64,000 nt of DNA from Metaphire vulgaris (Eukaryota > Annelida > Clitellata > Crassiclitellata > Megascolecidae), in contig CM030872.1 of NCBI GenBank assembly GCA_018105865.1, positions 7,177,016 to 7,241,015 of the forward strand, in the 5' to 3' direction. How positions within the stretch are numbered: position 1 is the stretch's first letter; each line of letters starts with the position of its first letter. The position numbers were made by a program, and so were the translations under genes. Shown one piece after another: positions 61,166-64,000 of the stretch. The notes beneath the pieces were generated by a model. It worked only from the letters and a program-made list of their open reading frames with translations. It did not search any database and was not told the DNA's origin.

Positions 61166-62631
61166 TGCTAAATAACAATAATAAAGATGATTTTTGTTTT
61201 TATGCAACATATATCACACAATTGGTGTGATATTTTAGGGTCAGGCCAGTGGGGGAAAGAATTTTTAATTGTTTCATTATGCCAATTAGTAAAAAATTCT
61301 AAGTCCTTCTTGAGCCTCATGGGCTCGTAGGGTGGCACTGATCTCCGTTGCTATAACCCTCATCCGGGCGTGCAGTCCCATGGATACGGCACTGGTACAT
61401 CGCATAATGTACCTGTTTGATTTTGCTCAGCCTATACCACCCCCTACTCGTTTTGCCACTGCCCACTAGTGAATGAGGCTGAGTCGAACTTAGGACTTAC
61501 GTGGGTATTGAACCCGCGACCTTAAACGTTGTTACCACTCTGCTGACTTCACACTCAAATAAGTTGGTCAGGTAAGTTAATGACGGCATGAAGCTTTTCC
61601 CCCATTGCTATCAGGGGCGTAGCAACGGAGGGTATATCTGCATATATACCCCCCAAAATCAGACTACCTTAAAAATTTCAATGTGTTTTTAAGATTTCCA
61701 AAGTTTTTTTAAAGATTTATACCCTTCCCCAGATCACATTATACCCCCAAATCAAATTCCTGGTTACACCCTGATTGCCCTGTATGAAGTGCACCGGTAG
61801 GAAGGTCAGTAAGGAGTGACCCGGGAATTCATCCCTTTTCCCTGTCAAATATCACACTGTGCATGACATGCTTCAGGCCCTGGAGCACATGCTTACTCTT
61901 CTCTCAGGCAAATGTCATGTAACTAGCATTGTTGTTTATTGAACTGGATTAATATTCAATGTTTGCAGTATATTCTGCATAACTTAACTTAAAACTTAGC
62001 ATGATTTAAAGTGGCTTAGAAGGCATTACTGTCTGTGTGAAAGCCACTAGGGGCACTGACGGGGCTTGAACCCGTTCCGTCAGCCTGACGCTCCAGCACG
62101 TAACCCACTCTGCCATCTTCCGCCTGCATATGATTGCTTGTTAAATTGTGCAAACGGAATCGGATTATAAAAGGCTGCCGCTGTGGAATTTGCTGAATTG
62201 GGACACATTTGCTGCTGTGAGCTGTGGAATTTCCCAAAGTATTCCATAGATCTGTGATATTTTGCCACATACTGTATCTGTAGAGCTTCTTGCAGTGGAA
62301 AATGGAGGAAATATTGAAAATTTCACTGTCCTTGCTATTTTCTATCAACCCTTTAATAGAGGAAGACACATAGAGAAAACACTATTTTCATTGTTATTTC
62401 CGTAGTTGTTTGAATATCTTTTATTCATATGGAGAAATAGTTGAGTCAGAAAAAGTTTAATGAAAACAATGAACTGTTTTTAATGTGTTTACGGTAATTT
62501 GTGAATATGATTTTGCCACTTTTAGTTTATTTATTTTGTAGGTTTTAGAATGCCTCAAAGGCGGCTTACACAATACAATTTCAAGGCACTGTCAGGAGTT
62601 ACTGCAGTTGATAAAGCGGCCACATTTTCGG
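33461..62631 (+). CDS. CASK: CASK orthologue, 5' half (12 exons, N-terminal 445 residues)
   Basis: CASK is a membrane-associated guanylate kinase scaffold at synapses and cell junctions; it binds Mint, Veli/LIN-7 and neurexin-type partners. The join 33461-33531, 40556-40668, 41566-41671, 42652-42729, 44412-44587, 50294-50475, 51664-51786, 52709-52789, 55352-55466, 56370-56491, 60616-60693, 62542-62631 is 1335 nt, exactly 445 codons, with compatible phases at every junction. Residues about 16-290 are the CaM-kinase-like domain: [14 protein letters not shown] at the P-loop, Lys45 in CAVKI, Glu66 of helix C, LGGFG in place of DFG at 164-168, and APE at 191-193. The first L27 domain follows ([14 protein letters not shown]), then the start of the second (IKRPHFR). 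The order and spacing match vertebrate and insect CASK. PDZ, SH3 and GK domains are not in the window. Oddities are the HRS/IQP catalytic loop and a weak donor after exon 6. Identification is by remembered family sequence, not by a search. Confidence 0.93.
33990..34310 (+). mobile_element. LINE fragment (CR1-like reverse transcriptase C-terminal tail)
   Basis: The reading [20 protein letters not shown], then after a frameshift [33 protein letters not shown] and KWNSL, is the characteristic end of CR1-group RT proteins. It stops at about 34292. The 3' UTR that follows matches the SINE tail and ends in (TTA)n at about 34363-34410. The fragment sits inside a TTAA-flanked element whose ends are at 33874 and 34574. 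Confidence 0.8.
34311..34362 (+). repeat. LINE 3' UTR identical in plan to the SINE-A tail
   Basis: GTTTTCACACAGGCTTACTT through CCTCCTAAACCACTTAAAAT corresponds to the SINE-A tail but directly follows the LINE RT stop codon. A similar free tail is at 30440-30505. It supports mobilisation of the SINE by this LINE. Confidence 0.65.
35541..35846. mobile_element. hAT-like MITE, CAGTGACGTCGC termini
   Basis: CAGTGACGTCGCTAGGG and CTCTCGACGCCACTG are inverted. The flanks CTTCCAGT and CATCCAGT agree at 7 of 8. The interior repeats GCCGTGACAAGCAAAAAAA three times. Confidence 0.8.
36545..36623. mobile_element. TTAA-flanked 80-bp palindromic element
   Basis: TTAACCCCTTAACCATGTAC to CCCCAGTTAAGGGGTTAA, with core AACTCAATGTAAAATGGACG. 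CASK intron 1. Confidence 0.8.
36727..36848 (+). mobile_element. tRNA-derived SINE, family A
   Basis: TGGCAGAGTGGGTTACACAC and GCGGGTTCAAGCCCCG give A and B boxes, followed by the tail CACACAGGCAGTAATGCCTC. CASK intron 1, same strand as the gene. Confidence 0.8.
36954..37190 (-). mobile_element. LINE RT 3' fragment with (ATG)n tail
   Basis: The minus strand encodes [40 protein letters not shown] and SEWENW, the C terminus of RT proteins with the GK-EGKR-RGR motif. It runs into an (ATG)n tail (the CAT repeat at 36913-36953). It lies in CASK intron 1. Confidence 0.75.
37700..37950 (+). mobile_element. LINE 3' end with (AAT)n tail
   Basis: CTTAAGACACACTTGTTTAG encodes the LKTHLF motif. It is followed by GTAAAGCACTCTTGATTTAG and an (AAT)n tail at 37905-37948. 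It lies in CASK intron 1. Confidence 0.5.
38110..38186. mobile_element. 77-bp mariner-like MITE
   Basis: CTGGGTGGCGCAAAAAACCC and TTTTTGCGCCATCCTG are inverted. TA flanks both sides. It is inverse to the copy at 51840. Confidence 0.78.
38330..38409. mobile_element. TTAA-flanked 80-bp palindromic element
   Basis: TTAACCCCTTAACCATGTAT to CCAGTTAAGGGGTTAA, core GTAAAATGGACGGATATATCC. CASK intron 1. Confidence 0.8.
38997..39063 (-). mobile_element. SINE family C, head fragment
   Basis: The minus strand reads GCAGAGTGGTAACAACGCTG and GCAGGTTCAATACCCAC. Only the tRNA-like head is present. Confidence 0.6.
39086..39266. mobile_element. hAT-like MITE, family CAGTGGCGGCTCCA
   Basis: The perfect duplication GTAGAAGC is at 39078-39085 and 39267-39274. 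Size 181 bp, CASK intron 1. Confidence 0.92.
39537..39805. repeat. Foldback element of ACTATTCATCTCAGG words with telomere-like centre
   Basis: The left arm repeats GGACTATTCATCTCA-type words and the right arm their complement. The centre (39668-39686) is TTAGGGTTAGGTTAGGG. CASK intron 1. Confidence 0.82.
39907..40446. mobile_element. hAT-like element, CAGTGGTTCCCAACC termini
   Basis: The left end CAGTGGTTCCCAACC and right end ACGTTGGGAACCATTG are inverted. The flanks TGTTATTA and TGTTAGTG agree at 6 of 8. The TTAA palindrome at 40164-40244 is nested inside. It ends 110 bp before CASK exon 2. Confidence 0.82.
40164..40244. mobile_element. TTAA-flanked 80-bp palindromic element nested in a hAT element
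   Basis: TTAACCCCTTAACTGGGC to CCCGTTGAGGGGTTAA with core GTAAAATGGACGAGCGTTAC. It lies within 39907-40446. Confidence 0.8.
40556..40668 (+). CDS. CASK: CASK exon 2 (P-loop and VAIK lysine)
   Basis: After the acceptor CACTAG the exon completes Lys24 and reads [15 protein letters not shown], then [11 protein letters not shown]. This is the glycine-rich loop and the ATP-binding lysine (Lys45 here) of the CASK kinase domain. The donor is GTGTGT at 40669, phase 1. Confidence 0.95.
40905..41082 (+). mobile_element. LINE 3' end with (ACATT)n tail
   Basis: The translation has [20 protein letters not shown], like the FK--LKTYLF motif near CR1 RT ends. It is followed by GAGGCACTATACAAATATTT and (ACATT)n. 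It lies between CASK exons 2 and 3. Confidence 0.6.
41566..41671 (+). CDS. CASK: CASK exon 3 (helix C, hinge side)
   Basis: The acceptor TTTTTTTAG precedes [20 protein letters not shown]. The helix-C glutamate (KREA) is kept, and the exon ends VFEL at the hinge. The donor is GTAAGA at 41672, phase 2. Confidence 0.95.
41839..42000. repeat. Foldback element of GACAAAATGTC words with telomere-like centre
   Basis: The left arm repeats GACAAAATGTCAGC and the right GTGACATTTTGTCC. The centre, 41913-41931, is CCCTAACTCTAACCCTAAA. CASK intron between exons 3 and 4. Confidence 0.85.
42434..42563. mobile_element. Harbinger-like MITE
   Basis: GGGTCCATCCATATAGTATG and CGTACTATATGGCTGAACCC are inverted. 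CTA flanks both sides. It lies 88 bp before CASK exon 4. Confidence 0.75.
42652..42729 (+). CDS. CASK: CASK exon 4
   Basis: The acceptor GTTTTCAG is followed by [20 protein letters not shown] and then SEAVA, almost identical to other CASK proteins. The donor is GTAGGC at 42730, phase 2. Confidence 0.95.
42840..43190 (+). mobile_element. LINE RT 3' fragment, frameshifted
   Basis: Scattered frames give [17 protein letters not shown], [22 protein letters not shown] and KELIQTH-like segments, the usual LINE RT C-terminal order. Several stops are present. It lies in the intron between CASK exons 4 and 5. Confidence 0.65.
43450..43579. mobile_element. hAT-like MITE, family CAGTGGCGGCTCCA, shortened
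   Basis: The perfect duplication CCACCTGT is at 43442-43449 and 43580-43587. The internal part is shortened to 130 bp total. Confidence 0.9.
43843..44138. mobile_element. MITE rich in ACCGGTTAAC words, second copy
   Basis: ATTAAGGTTGTTAAAACTGC at the left and GCAACCTTAAT at the right. The interior shares GGTTAACCGGTT and the palindrome CATCAAAGCGCTTTGATG. It directly abuts the hAT element starting at 44141. Confidence 0.7.
44141..44356. mobile_element. hAT-like MITE, CAGGGC...GCCCTG termini
   Basis: CAGGGCAATATTAAGG and CCTTAATCCGGCCCTG are inverted. The perfect duplication CCTTAATA is at 44133-44140 and 44357-44364. It ends 55 bp before CASK exon 5. Confidence 0.88.
44412..44587 (+). CDS. 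CASK: CASK exon 5 (catalytic loop, GFG)
   Basis: The acceptor GTTGTAG precedes [20 protein letters not shown]. The catalytic loop then reads [12 protein letters not shown] where CASK normally has HRDVKPHCVLLA, so the HRD Asp is Ser145 and the following Lys is Gln147. The magnesium-site residues are Cys150 and the Gly of LGGFG, as usual in CASK. The donor is GTAAGA at 44588, phase 1. The next intron, 5.7 kb, is the second longest of the gene seen here. Confidence 0.95.
44841..44995. repeat. 18-bp minisatellite after CASK exon 5
   Basis: TTTGAATCTATGGTTCTG-like units repeat about eight times. They read as an open frame (FESMVL repeats), but no exon borders fit. Confidence 0.8.
45336..45612. 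mobile_element. Harbinger-like MITE inserted in a LINE
   Basis: The ends GGGTTCATCCATATAGTACA and TGTACTATATGAATGGACCC are near-inverse. TTA flanks at 45333-45335 and 45613-45615, the usual PIF/Harbinger duplication. It contains SINE-A at 45412-45541. Confidence 0.8.
45412..45541 (-). mobile_element. tRNA-derived SINE, family A, nested inside a MITE
   Basis: The reverse strand carries TGGCAGAGTGGGTTACGTGC and GCGGGTTCAAGCCCCG with the shared tail. It lies within the TTA-flanked element 45336-45612, which itself interrupts a LINE. Confidence 0.8.
46128..46400 (+). mobile_element. tRNA-derived SINE, family B
   Basis: GGAGCAGTGGTTAGCGCACT (A box) and CCGTGGTTCAACTCCCGGCC (B box) form a tRNA-like head. 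A body of about 200 bp follows, with CGGTTGTTTCTGTCCCACC and ending near CGTACGGGCGCTAAACC. It lies between CASK exons 5 and 6 and directly before a hAT MITE at 46408. Confidence 0.75.
46408..46600. mobile_element. hAT-like MITE, family CAGTGTTTATTCTAG
   Basis: The ends are CAGTGTTTAATCTAGACTCC and GCCTAGATTAAACCCTG. The flanks GAATGTAC and GATTGTAC agree at 7 of 8. It is in the CASK intron between exons 5 and 6. Confidence 0.85.
46610..49500 (+). other. CASK intron sequence with microsatellites
   Basis: Part of the long intron between exons 5 and 6. It holds TTA tracts (47845-47883, 48537-48560), the (TTC)n at 48307-48372 and a (TTG)n at 49226-49260. No exon is supported. 47845-48600 contains near-duplicates of the same text (for example TGTCTTCCTCATTATTTTTT). 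Confidence 0.5.
48249..48305. mobile_element. TTAA-flanked element, right half replaced by (TTC)n
   Basis: TTAACCCCTTAACCGTGTAT through GTAAAATGGACGGATATATC, then a TTC repeat to about 48372. A degraded further copy is at 48717-48797. Confidence 0.7.
49505..50200. repeat. Large imperfect palindrome just before CASK exon 6
   Basis: The left arm (49505-49700) and right arm (50003-50200) are inverse: TCTCCAAGATTTTCACAAAT pairs with the complement near 50180-50200, and GAAAGATATGCAAATTT at 49669 with its complement near 50007. The arms hold (TG)n and (AC)n. It could form a strong RNA hairpin in the intron. Confidence 0.75.
50294..50475 (+). CDS. CASK: CASK exon 6 (APE and C-lobe)
   Basis: The acceptor CGTAACAG is followed by [33 protein letters not shown] and [13 protein letters not shown] and the DxW aspartate are kept. 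The end is set at the phase-0 GTTCGT (50476). This is a poor donor, but it is the one that keeps frame with exon 7 and nearly the same spacing as human CASK (23 against 22 residues from GTK to QW). The last few residues are therefore less certain. Confidence 0.88.
50541..50620. mobile_element. TTAA-flanked 80-bp palindromic element, 65 bp after CASK exon 6
   Basis: TTAACCTCTTAACTGGGG to ACATGGTTAAGGGGTTAA, in inverse orientation to the copies at 36545 and 38330. Confidence 0.8.
51175..51375 (+). mobile_element. LINE 3' end with (ACTT)-type tail
   Basis: Sequence such as CAGATCTTCAGGTCTAAGCT followed by GCTATAGAAATCCACGAGAT and TTTACTT repeats matches the tails at 28385-28490 and 55767-55850. 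It lies between CASK exons 6 and 7. Confidence 0.5.
51664..51786 (+). CDS. CASK: CASK exon 7 (kinase C-lobe end)
   Basis: The acceptor GTTTTAG is followed by [20 protein letters not shown] and then [14 protein letters not shown], the conserved arginine and HPW helix of CaM-kinase family C-lobes. Both ends are phase 0; the donor is GTACCA at 51787. Confidence 0.94.
51840..51914. mobile_element. 75-bp mariner-like MITE
   Basis: CAGGGTGGCACAAAAAACC and GTTTTTTGTGCTACCCTG are inverted. TA flanks both sides. It shares its centre (AAATGCAAACCTAAATGTGA) with a copy ending at 9591 and, inverted, 38110-38186. It lies 53 bp after CASK exon 7. Confidence 0.8.
52326..52521. mobile_element. hAT-like MITE, family CAGTGTTTATTCTAG
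   Basis: The ends are CAGTGTTTATTCTAGGCC and TTAGAATAAACACTG. The duplication TGTAGAATG flanks both sides. CASK intron between exons 7 and 8. Confidence 0.9.
52709..52789 (+). CDS. CASK: CASK exon 8 (CaM-binding/autoinhibitory segment)
   Basis: The acceptor TTGTTACAG precedes [20 protein letters not shown] followed by NMQRKLK. This matches the LPETVEQLRKFNARRKLK segment that overlaps the calmodulin-binding helix of CASK. Phase 0 at both ends; the donor is GTGTGT at 52790. Confidence 0.92.
52914..53203. repeat. (TGG)n and (TA)n microsatellites
   Basis: TGG repeat at 52914-52974 and TA repeat at 53143-53203, the latter adjoining the 2-kb transposon. Confidence 0.95.
53204..55260 (-). mobile_element. 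2-kb DNA transposon with a decayed transposase-like protein, family unassigned
   Basis: The termini AGGGTGGCCC (53204-53213) and GGGCCACCCT (55251-55260) are exact inverse complements and sit between (TA)n tracts. Minus-strand pieces, in order, carry FDTTAANTG (within 54636-54887), [14 protein letters not shown] and [10 protein letters not shown] (about 54545-54660, shifted frame), [19 protein letters not shown] (54300 region) and [17 protein letters not shown] (53690-53760). These recur in uncharacterised repetitive invertebrate proteins as I remember them. Asp of DTT and Glu of AERG could be RNase-H-fold catalytic residues; this is inference. Frameshifts and stops show the copy is dead. It lies antisense in the intron between CASK exons 8 and 9. 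Confidence 0.75.
55352..55466 (+). CDS. CASK: CASK exon 9 (linker to L27)
   Basis: The acceptor CTTAATGCAG precedes [20 protein letters not shown] and the exon ends NDNEVTSS. The frame and the flanking VLAAV and TSS match the CASK linker, but the middle is divergent. The donor is GTACAT at 55467, phase 1. The preceding intron holds the 2-kb transposon at 53204-55260. Confidence 0.9.
55687..55766. mobile_element. TTAA-flanked 80-bp palindromic element
   Basis: TTAACCCCTTAACCATGTAT to CCCCAGTTAAGGGGTTAA. Intron between CASK exons 9 and 10. Confidence 0.8.
55767..55855 (+). mobile_element. LINE or SINE 3' tail with (ACTT)n, copy abutting a TTAA palindrome
   Basis: GCGCGTAGGAATAAGGAGCT through GCTATAGAAGTTAACGAGAT to ACTTACTTACTTA. 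It begins directly at the end of the TTAA element 55687-55766. Confidence 0.6.
55858..56085 (+). mobile_element. LINE 3' end (CR1-like) with (ACATT)n tail
   Basis: The frame [20 protein letters not shown] is the well-known late RT segment (RAFSVAGP-LWN-LP). It is followed by GAGGCGCTATACAAATATTA and a short ACATT repeat. It lies between CASK exons 9 and 10. Confidence 0.75.
56370..56491 (+). CDS. CASK: CASK exon 10 (first L27 domain)
   Basis: The acceptor TGGAATTAG leads to [20 protein letters not shown] and [14 protein letters not shown], an L27 heterodimerisation helix pattern matching the human SQVLDSLEEIHALTDC region. The donor is GTGAGT at 56492, phase 0. Confidence 0.93.
56790..57040 (-). 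mobile_element. LINE RT 3' fragment with AAG-rich tail
   Basis: The minus strand encodes [39 protein letters not shown] and [10 protein letters not shown], a LINE RT C terminus. It ends in an AAG/GAA tract at 56788-56808. It lies in the intron after CASK exon 10. Confidence 0.75.
57116..57370 (-). mobile_element. LINE RT 3' fragment with (ATG)n tail, second copy
   Basis: The minus strand encodes [40 protein letters not shown] and EEWKQW, the same family as 36954-37190. It ends in (ATG)n at 57118-57178. Confidence 0.75.
58119..58240. mobile_element. hAT-like MITE, family CAGTGTTTATTCTAG, 5'-truncated
   Basis: The interior (ACTGACAAAGCCGGGGGGAT) and right end CCTAGATTAAACCCTG match the copy at 46408-46600. 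The left terminus is missing. Confidence 0.7.
58370..58640 (+). promoter_or_regulatory. CpG-rich patch in a CASK intron, possible internal promoter
   Basis: Within an otherwise AT-rich intron this stretch is rich in CG dinucleotides (for example GTCGCCTTGTCGCCGCGG, then repeated ACGT and GCGCTCGCTCCGAGG). It contains an ACACGTGT E-box-like site at about 58366-58373. It lies about 0.6 kb before the candidate alternative exon. Promoter function is inference only. Confidence 0.3.
59186..59305 (+). CDS. Candidate alternative first coding exon for a short CASK isoform
   Basis: An ATG at 59186, with an in-frame TGA at 59165 upstream, opens 40 codons beginning [15 protein letters not shown] and continuing with a hydrophobic Phe/Leu/Ala/Tyr/Gly-rich stretch to SFGP. 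The frame runs in phase 0 into a strong donor, GTGAGT, at 59306. The next CASK exon (60616) also begins in phase 0, so splicing would be in frame and give a protein without the kinase domain. Drosophila is known to make a CASK isoform lacking this domain. The 40-codon ORF could be chance; no homology is recognised. Confidence 0.35.
59827..60110. mobile_element. hAT-like MITE, family CAGTGGCGGTTCCA
   Basis: The terminal repeats CAGTGGCGGTTCCA and TGGAACCGCCACTG are perfect; the interior matches 3986-4287 in inverse orientation. The flanking duplication is degraded. CASK intron between exons 10 and 11. Confidence 0.8.
60394..60505. repeat. GAT/GGT trinucleotide tract
   Basis: GAT, GAG and GGT repeats, 110 bp before CASK exon 11. 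Confidence 0.9.
60616..60693 (+). CDS. CASK: CASK exon 11 (L27 linker)
   Basis: The acceptor TGTTTCCAG precedes [20 protein letters not shown] and then VRRAAE, aligning with human LYDKI...VQRAKE. Both ends are phase 0; the donor is GTTAGT at 60694. The same acceptor phase would accept the candidate alternative exon at 59186-59305. Confidence 0.88.
61296..61556 (-). mobile_element. tRNA-derived SINE, family C
   Basis: Read on the minus strand it starts with CAGCAGAGTGGTAACAACG and GCGGGTTCAATACCCACG (tRNA-like boxes), then a body of about 190 bp. Shorter minus-strand copies of its head are at 38997-39063 and 9105-9132. Confidence 0.7.
61612..61773. mobile_element. hAT-like MITE, CAGGGGCGTAGC left end
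   Basis: CAGGGGCGTAGCAACGG at the left and GGTTACACCCTG at the right. The flanks ATTGCTAT and ATTGCCCT agree at 6 of 8. Confidence 0.65.
61992..62124 (-). mobile_element. tRNA-derived SINE, family A
   Basis: The reverse strand carries TGGCAGAGTGGGTTACGTGC and GGTTCAAGCCCCGTCAGTG, followed by the CACACAGACAGTAATGCC tail. CASK intron between exons 11 and 12. Confidence 0.8.
62542..62631 (+). CDS. CASK: CASK exon 12 (start of second L27)
   Basis: The acceptor TTTTGTAG precedes [20 protein letters not shown] and [10 protein letters not shown], matching human VLEEI...LTQPHFM. The donor is GTTAGG at 62632, phase 0. No following CASK exon is visible before 64000, so the gene continues outside the window. 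Confidence 0.87.
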
Positions 62632-62789
62632 GTTAGGACTTTTCATATTCGTAACATCGTATTTTCTTGTATATTAGACGCACCATATCATCATAAGATG
62701 CAGGTGTTGACAATCTGTGTGAAATAAATTATGGTATAATTATAGATGTATATTATATATATATATATGTGTGTATATGTATATATGTA

Positions 62790-62845
<56 letters not shown>

Positions 62846-63094
62846 CAGTATATATATACAACAGAGTAAAATACTGAATCTCTATATGCTGTAACCTGGT
62901 TAATTACATTCCTATTTCACTTGAATGTGGTTGCCTGTGTAGAGATAGACAGAGAGGAGAGGAGAGAGAGATTGTTTTGAATTGAAAGTGTTTCCATGGA
63001 CCGTCATAGACCTACGCCAATCGTTTTAACATCTAATACCAAATCTATATTCAGTAACTTGGTTAATTAATATCCTCTTTCACTCTTGAATGTG

Positions 63095-63240
63095 ACTGCC
63101 GCTGTCATGCCACGAAGTGTCCGCTGCCATAAAGTGCTCGGTCAGACACACTTTCTTGCAACTAAAAAGTGTTCGACTTGTCGACAAACTGTCCGGGACA
63201 ATTTGCTTGCAATATAATGTCCTGGAAAAATTGAACATGA
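63095..63240. repeat. Word-repeat segment, AAGTGTCCG type (left)
   Basis: GAAGTGTCCGCTGCC, AAAGTGCTCGGTCAG and AAACTGTCCGGGACAATTTG are repeated words. Complementary words (GACACTTT, CCGGACATTTT) occur at 63740-63860. Confidence 0.5.
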
Positions 63241-63739
63241 GACAGATATGATTAATGTGATTTTTTATGTCATTATTGACCGTAGTCAGTCTAGTGAGTC
63301 ACGCTAAACAGAGGAATAAAAATAAATGAAAATGTAACCTCTAATATGTTCCAAGCAAAGTTAAAAACACAAAAATCATAGTGATAAGAAATAATTAAAA
63401 TGTATCTGTCAAACTGTTACAAGTTTCGTGCACAAAATATGACTGTTGAGAGAATATCACTTACATTATGAGATTAGCGATGACTTCAATGTTATAGAAA
63501 AACTAAAAAATGGACGTAGGCAAACTACAAAACATTCTACACGGTAATGTCTGTTAAGTTCGAAGTAAGTTTACCACTTGTACAGCGGTTCAAAATGGGA
63601 GTTGGATTTGATCTCTGTTCAAACTGACTTCGATATCGATTTAACATCATAAAGCTAACAACTACCGGTAATGTGCACTAACAGTCCACTGCTTTGCTTA
63701 CATAGTCTCTTTAACGGTGACATTTGTCACAGATTATGT

Positions 63740-63862
63740 TAGAATGAGCCGGACATTTTCTAGGTACATTTTATGGTGCTATGAACCATCCGCGGGACAC
63801 TTTGTAATTAAGTGTCTGCCCGGACATTTTTCAACTAGGACACTTTTACGATATGACACCGG
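63740..63862. repeat. Word-repeat segment, GGACACTTT type (right)
   Basis: GCCGGACATTTTCTAGG, GCGGGACACTTTGTAA and CTAGGACACTTTTACG could pair with 63095-63240 to make a foldback of about 770 bp. Confidence 0.5.
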
Positions 63863-63889
63863 CAGAGAGAGACAGACAGACAGGCAGGG

Positions 63890-63956
<67 letters not shown>

Positions 63957-64000
63957 TTTGAGTTTTGATTTTAATTATTTTTGATTTTAATTATTTCTTA

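Larger units (their letters stand above)
62632..64000 (+). other. CASK intron, no further exon found
   Basis: After the exon 12 donor the sequence holds TA/TG repeats (62750-62865), the word-repeat segments and a (GA)/(CAGA) tract at 63880-63956. No frame resembling the next CASK segment is present. Confidence 0.6.

Overview
This is animal (metazoan) nuclear DNA, not bacterial. Recognisable protein-coding sequence is cut into short exons with GT/AG borders. The rest is dense in microsatellites, tRNA-derived SINEs, LINE tails and small DNA transposons. Telomere-type TTAGGG/CCCTAA motifs, long (TTA)n, (TA)n and (CAGA)n tracts and many hAT-like MITEs suggest a marine invertebrate, but the phylum cannot be fixed from this window.

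The main gene is the 5' half of a CASK orthologue (calcium/calmodulin-dependent serine protein kinase, a MAGUK scaffold) on the + strand. Twelve exons from 33461 to 62631 join into one uninterrupted 445-codon frame. They encode the CaM-kinase-like domain, the first L27 domain and the start of the second. The PDZ, SH3 and guanylate-kinase exons must lie beyond 64000. Besides the GFG motif usual in CASK, this protein also lacks the HRD aspartate and the catalytic-loop lysine. Between exons 10 and 11 there is a candidate alternative first exon (59186-59305), downstream of a CpG-rich patch, that would splice in frame into the L27 exons.

Upstream of CASK (1-33460) there is no strongly recognised gene, but two minus-strand candidates exist. 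One is a two-exon secreted protein of unknown family (15199 down to about 13740) with a clear signal peptide. The other is a pair of short exons (21471-20981) resembling a DUF4806 domain, apparently frameshifted.

The rest is mobile DNA. Seven copies of one hAT-like MITE family and eight of another are present, most with matching 8-bp target duplications. There are also TTAA-flanked 80-bp palindromes, Harbinger-like and mariner-like MITEs, a decayed mariner/Tc1 transposase copy (26262-27068), and a 2-kb transposon carrying a decayed unclassified transposase-like protein (53204-55260). SINEs share a 3' tail with a LINE at 33990-34360. Two AACGTT-rich tandem arrays (136-bp period at 16317-17455; 150-bp period at 28230-29744) carry the same terminal sequence in opposite orientation. 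Several foldback elements made of repeated short words have telomere-like cores. All statements come from reading the sequence; no database search was run.
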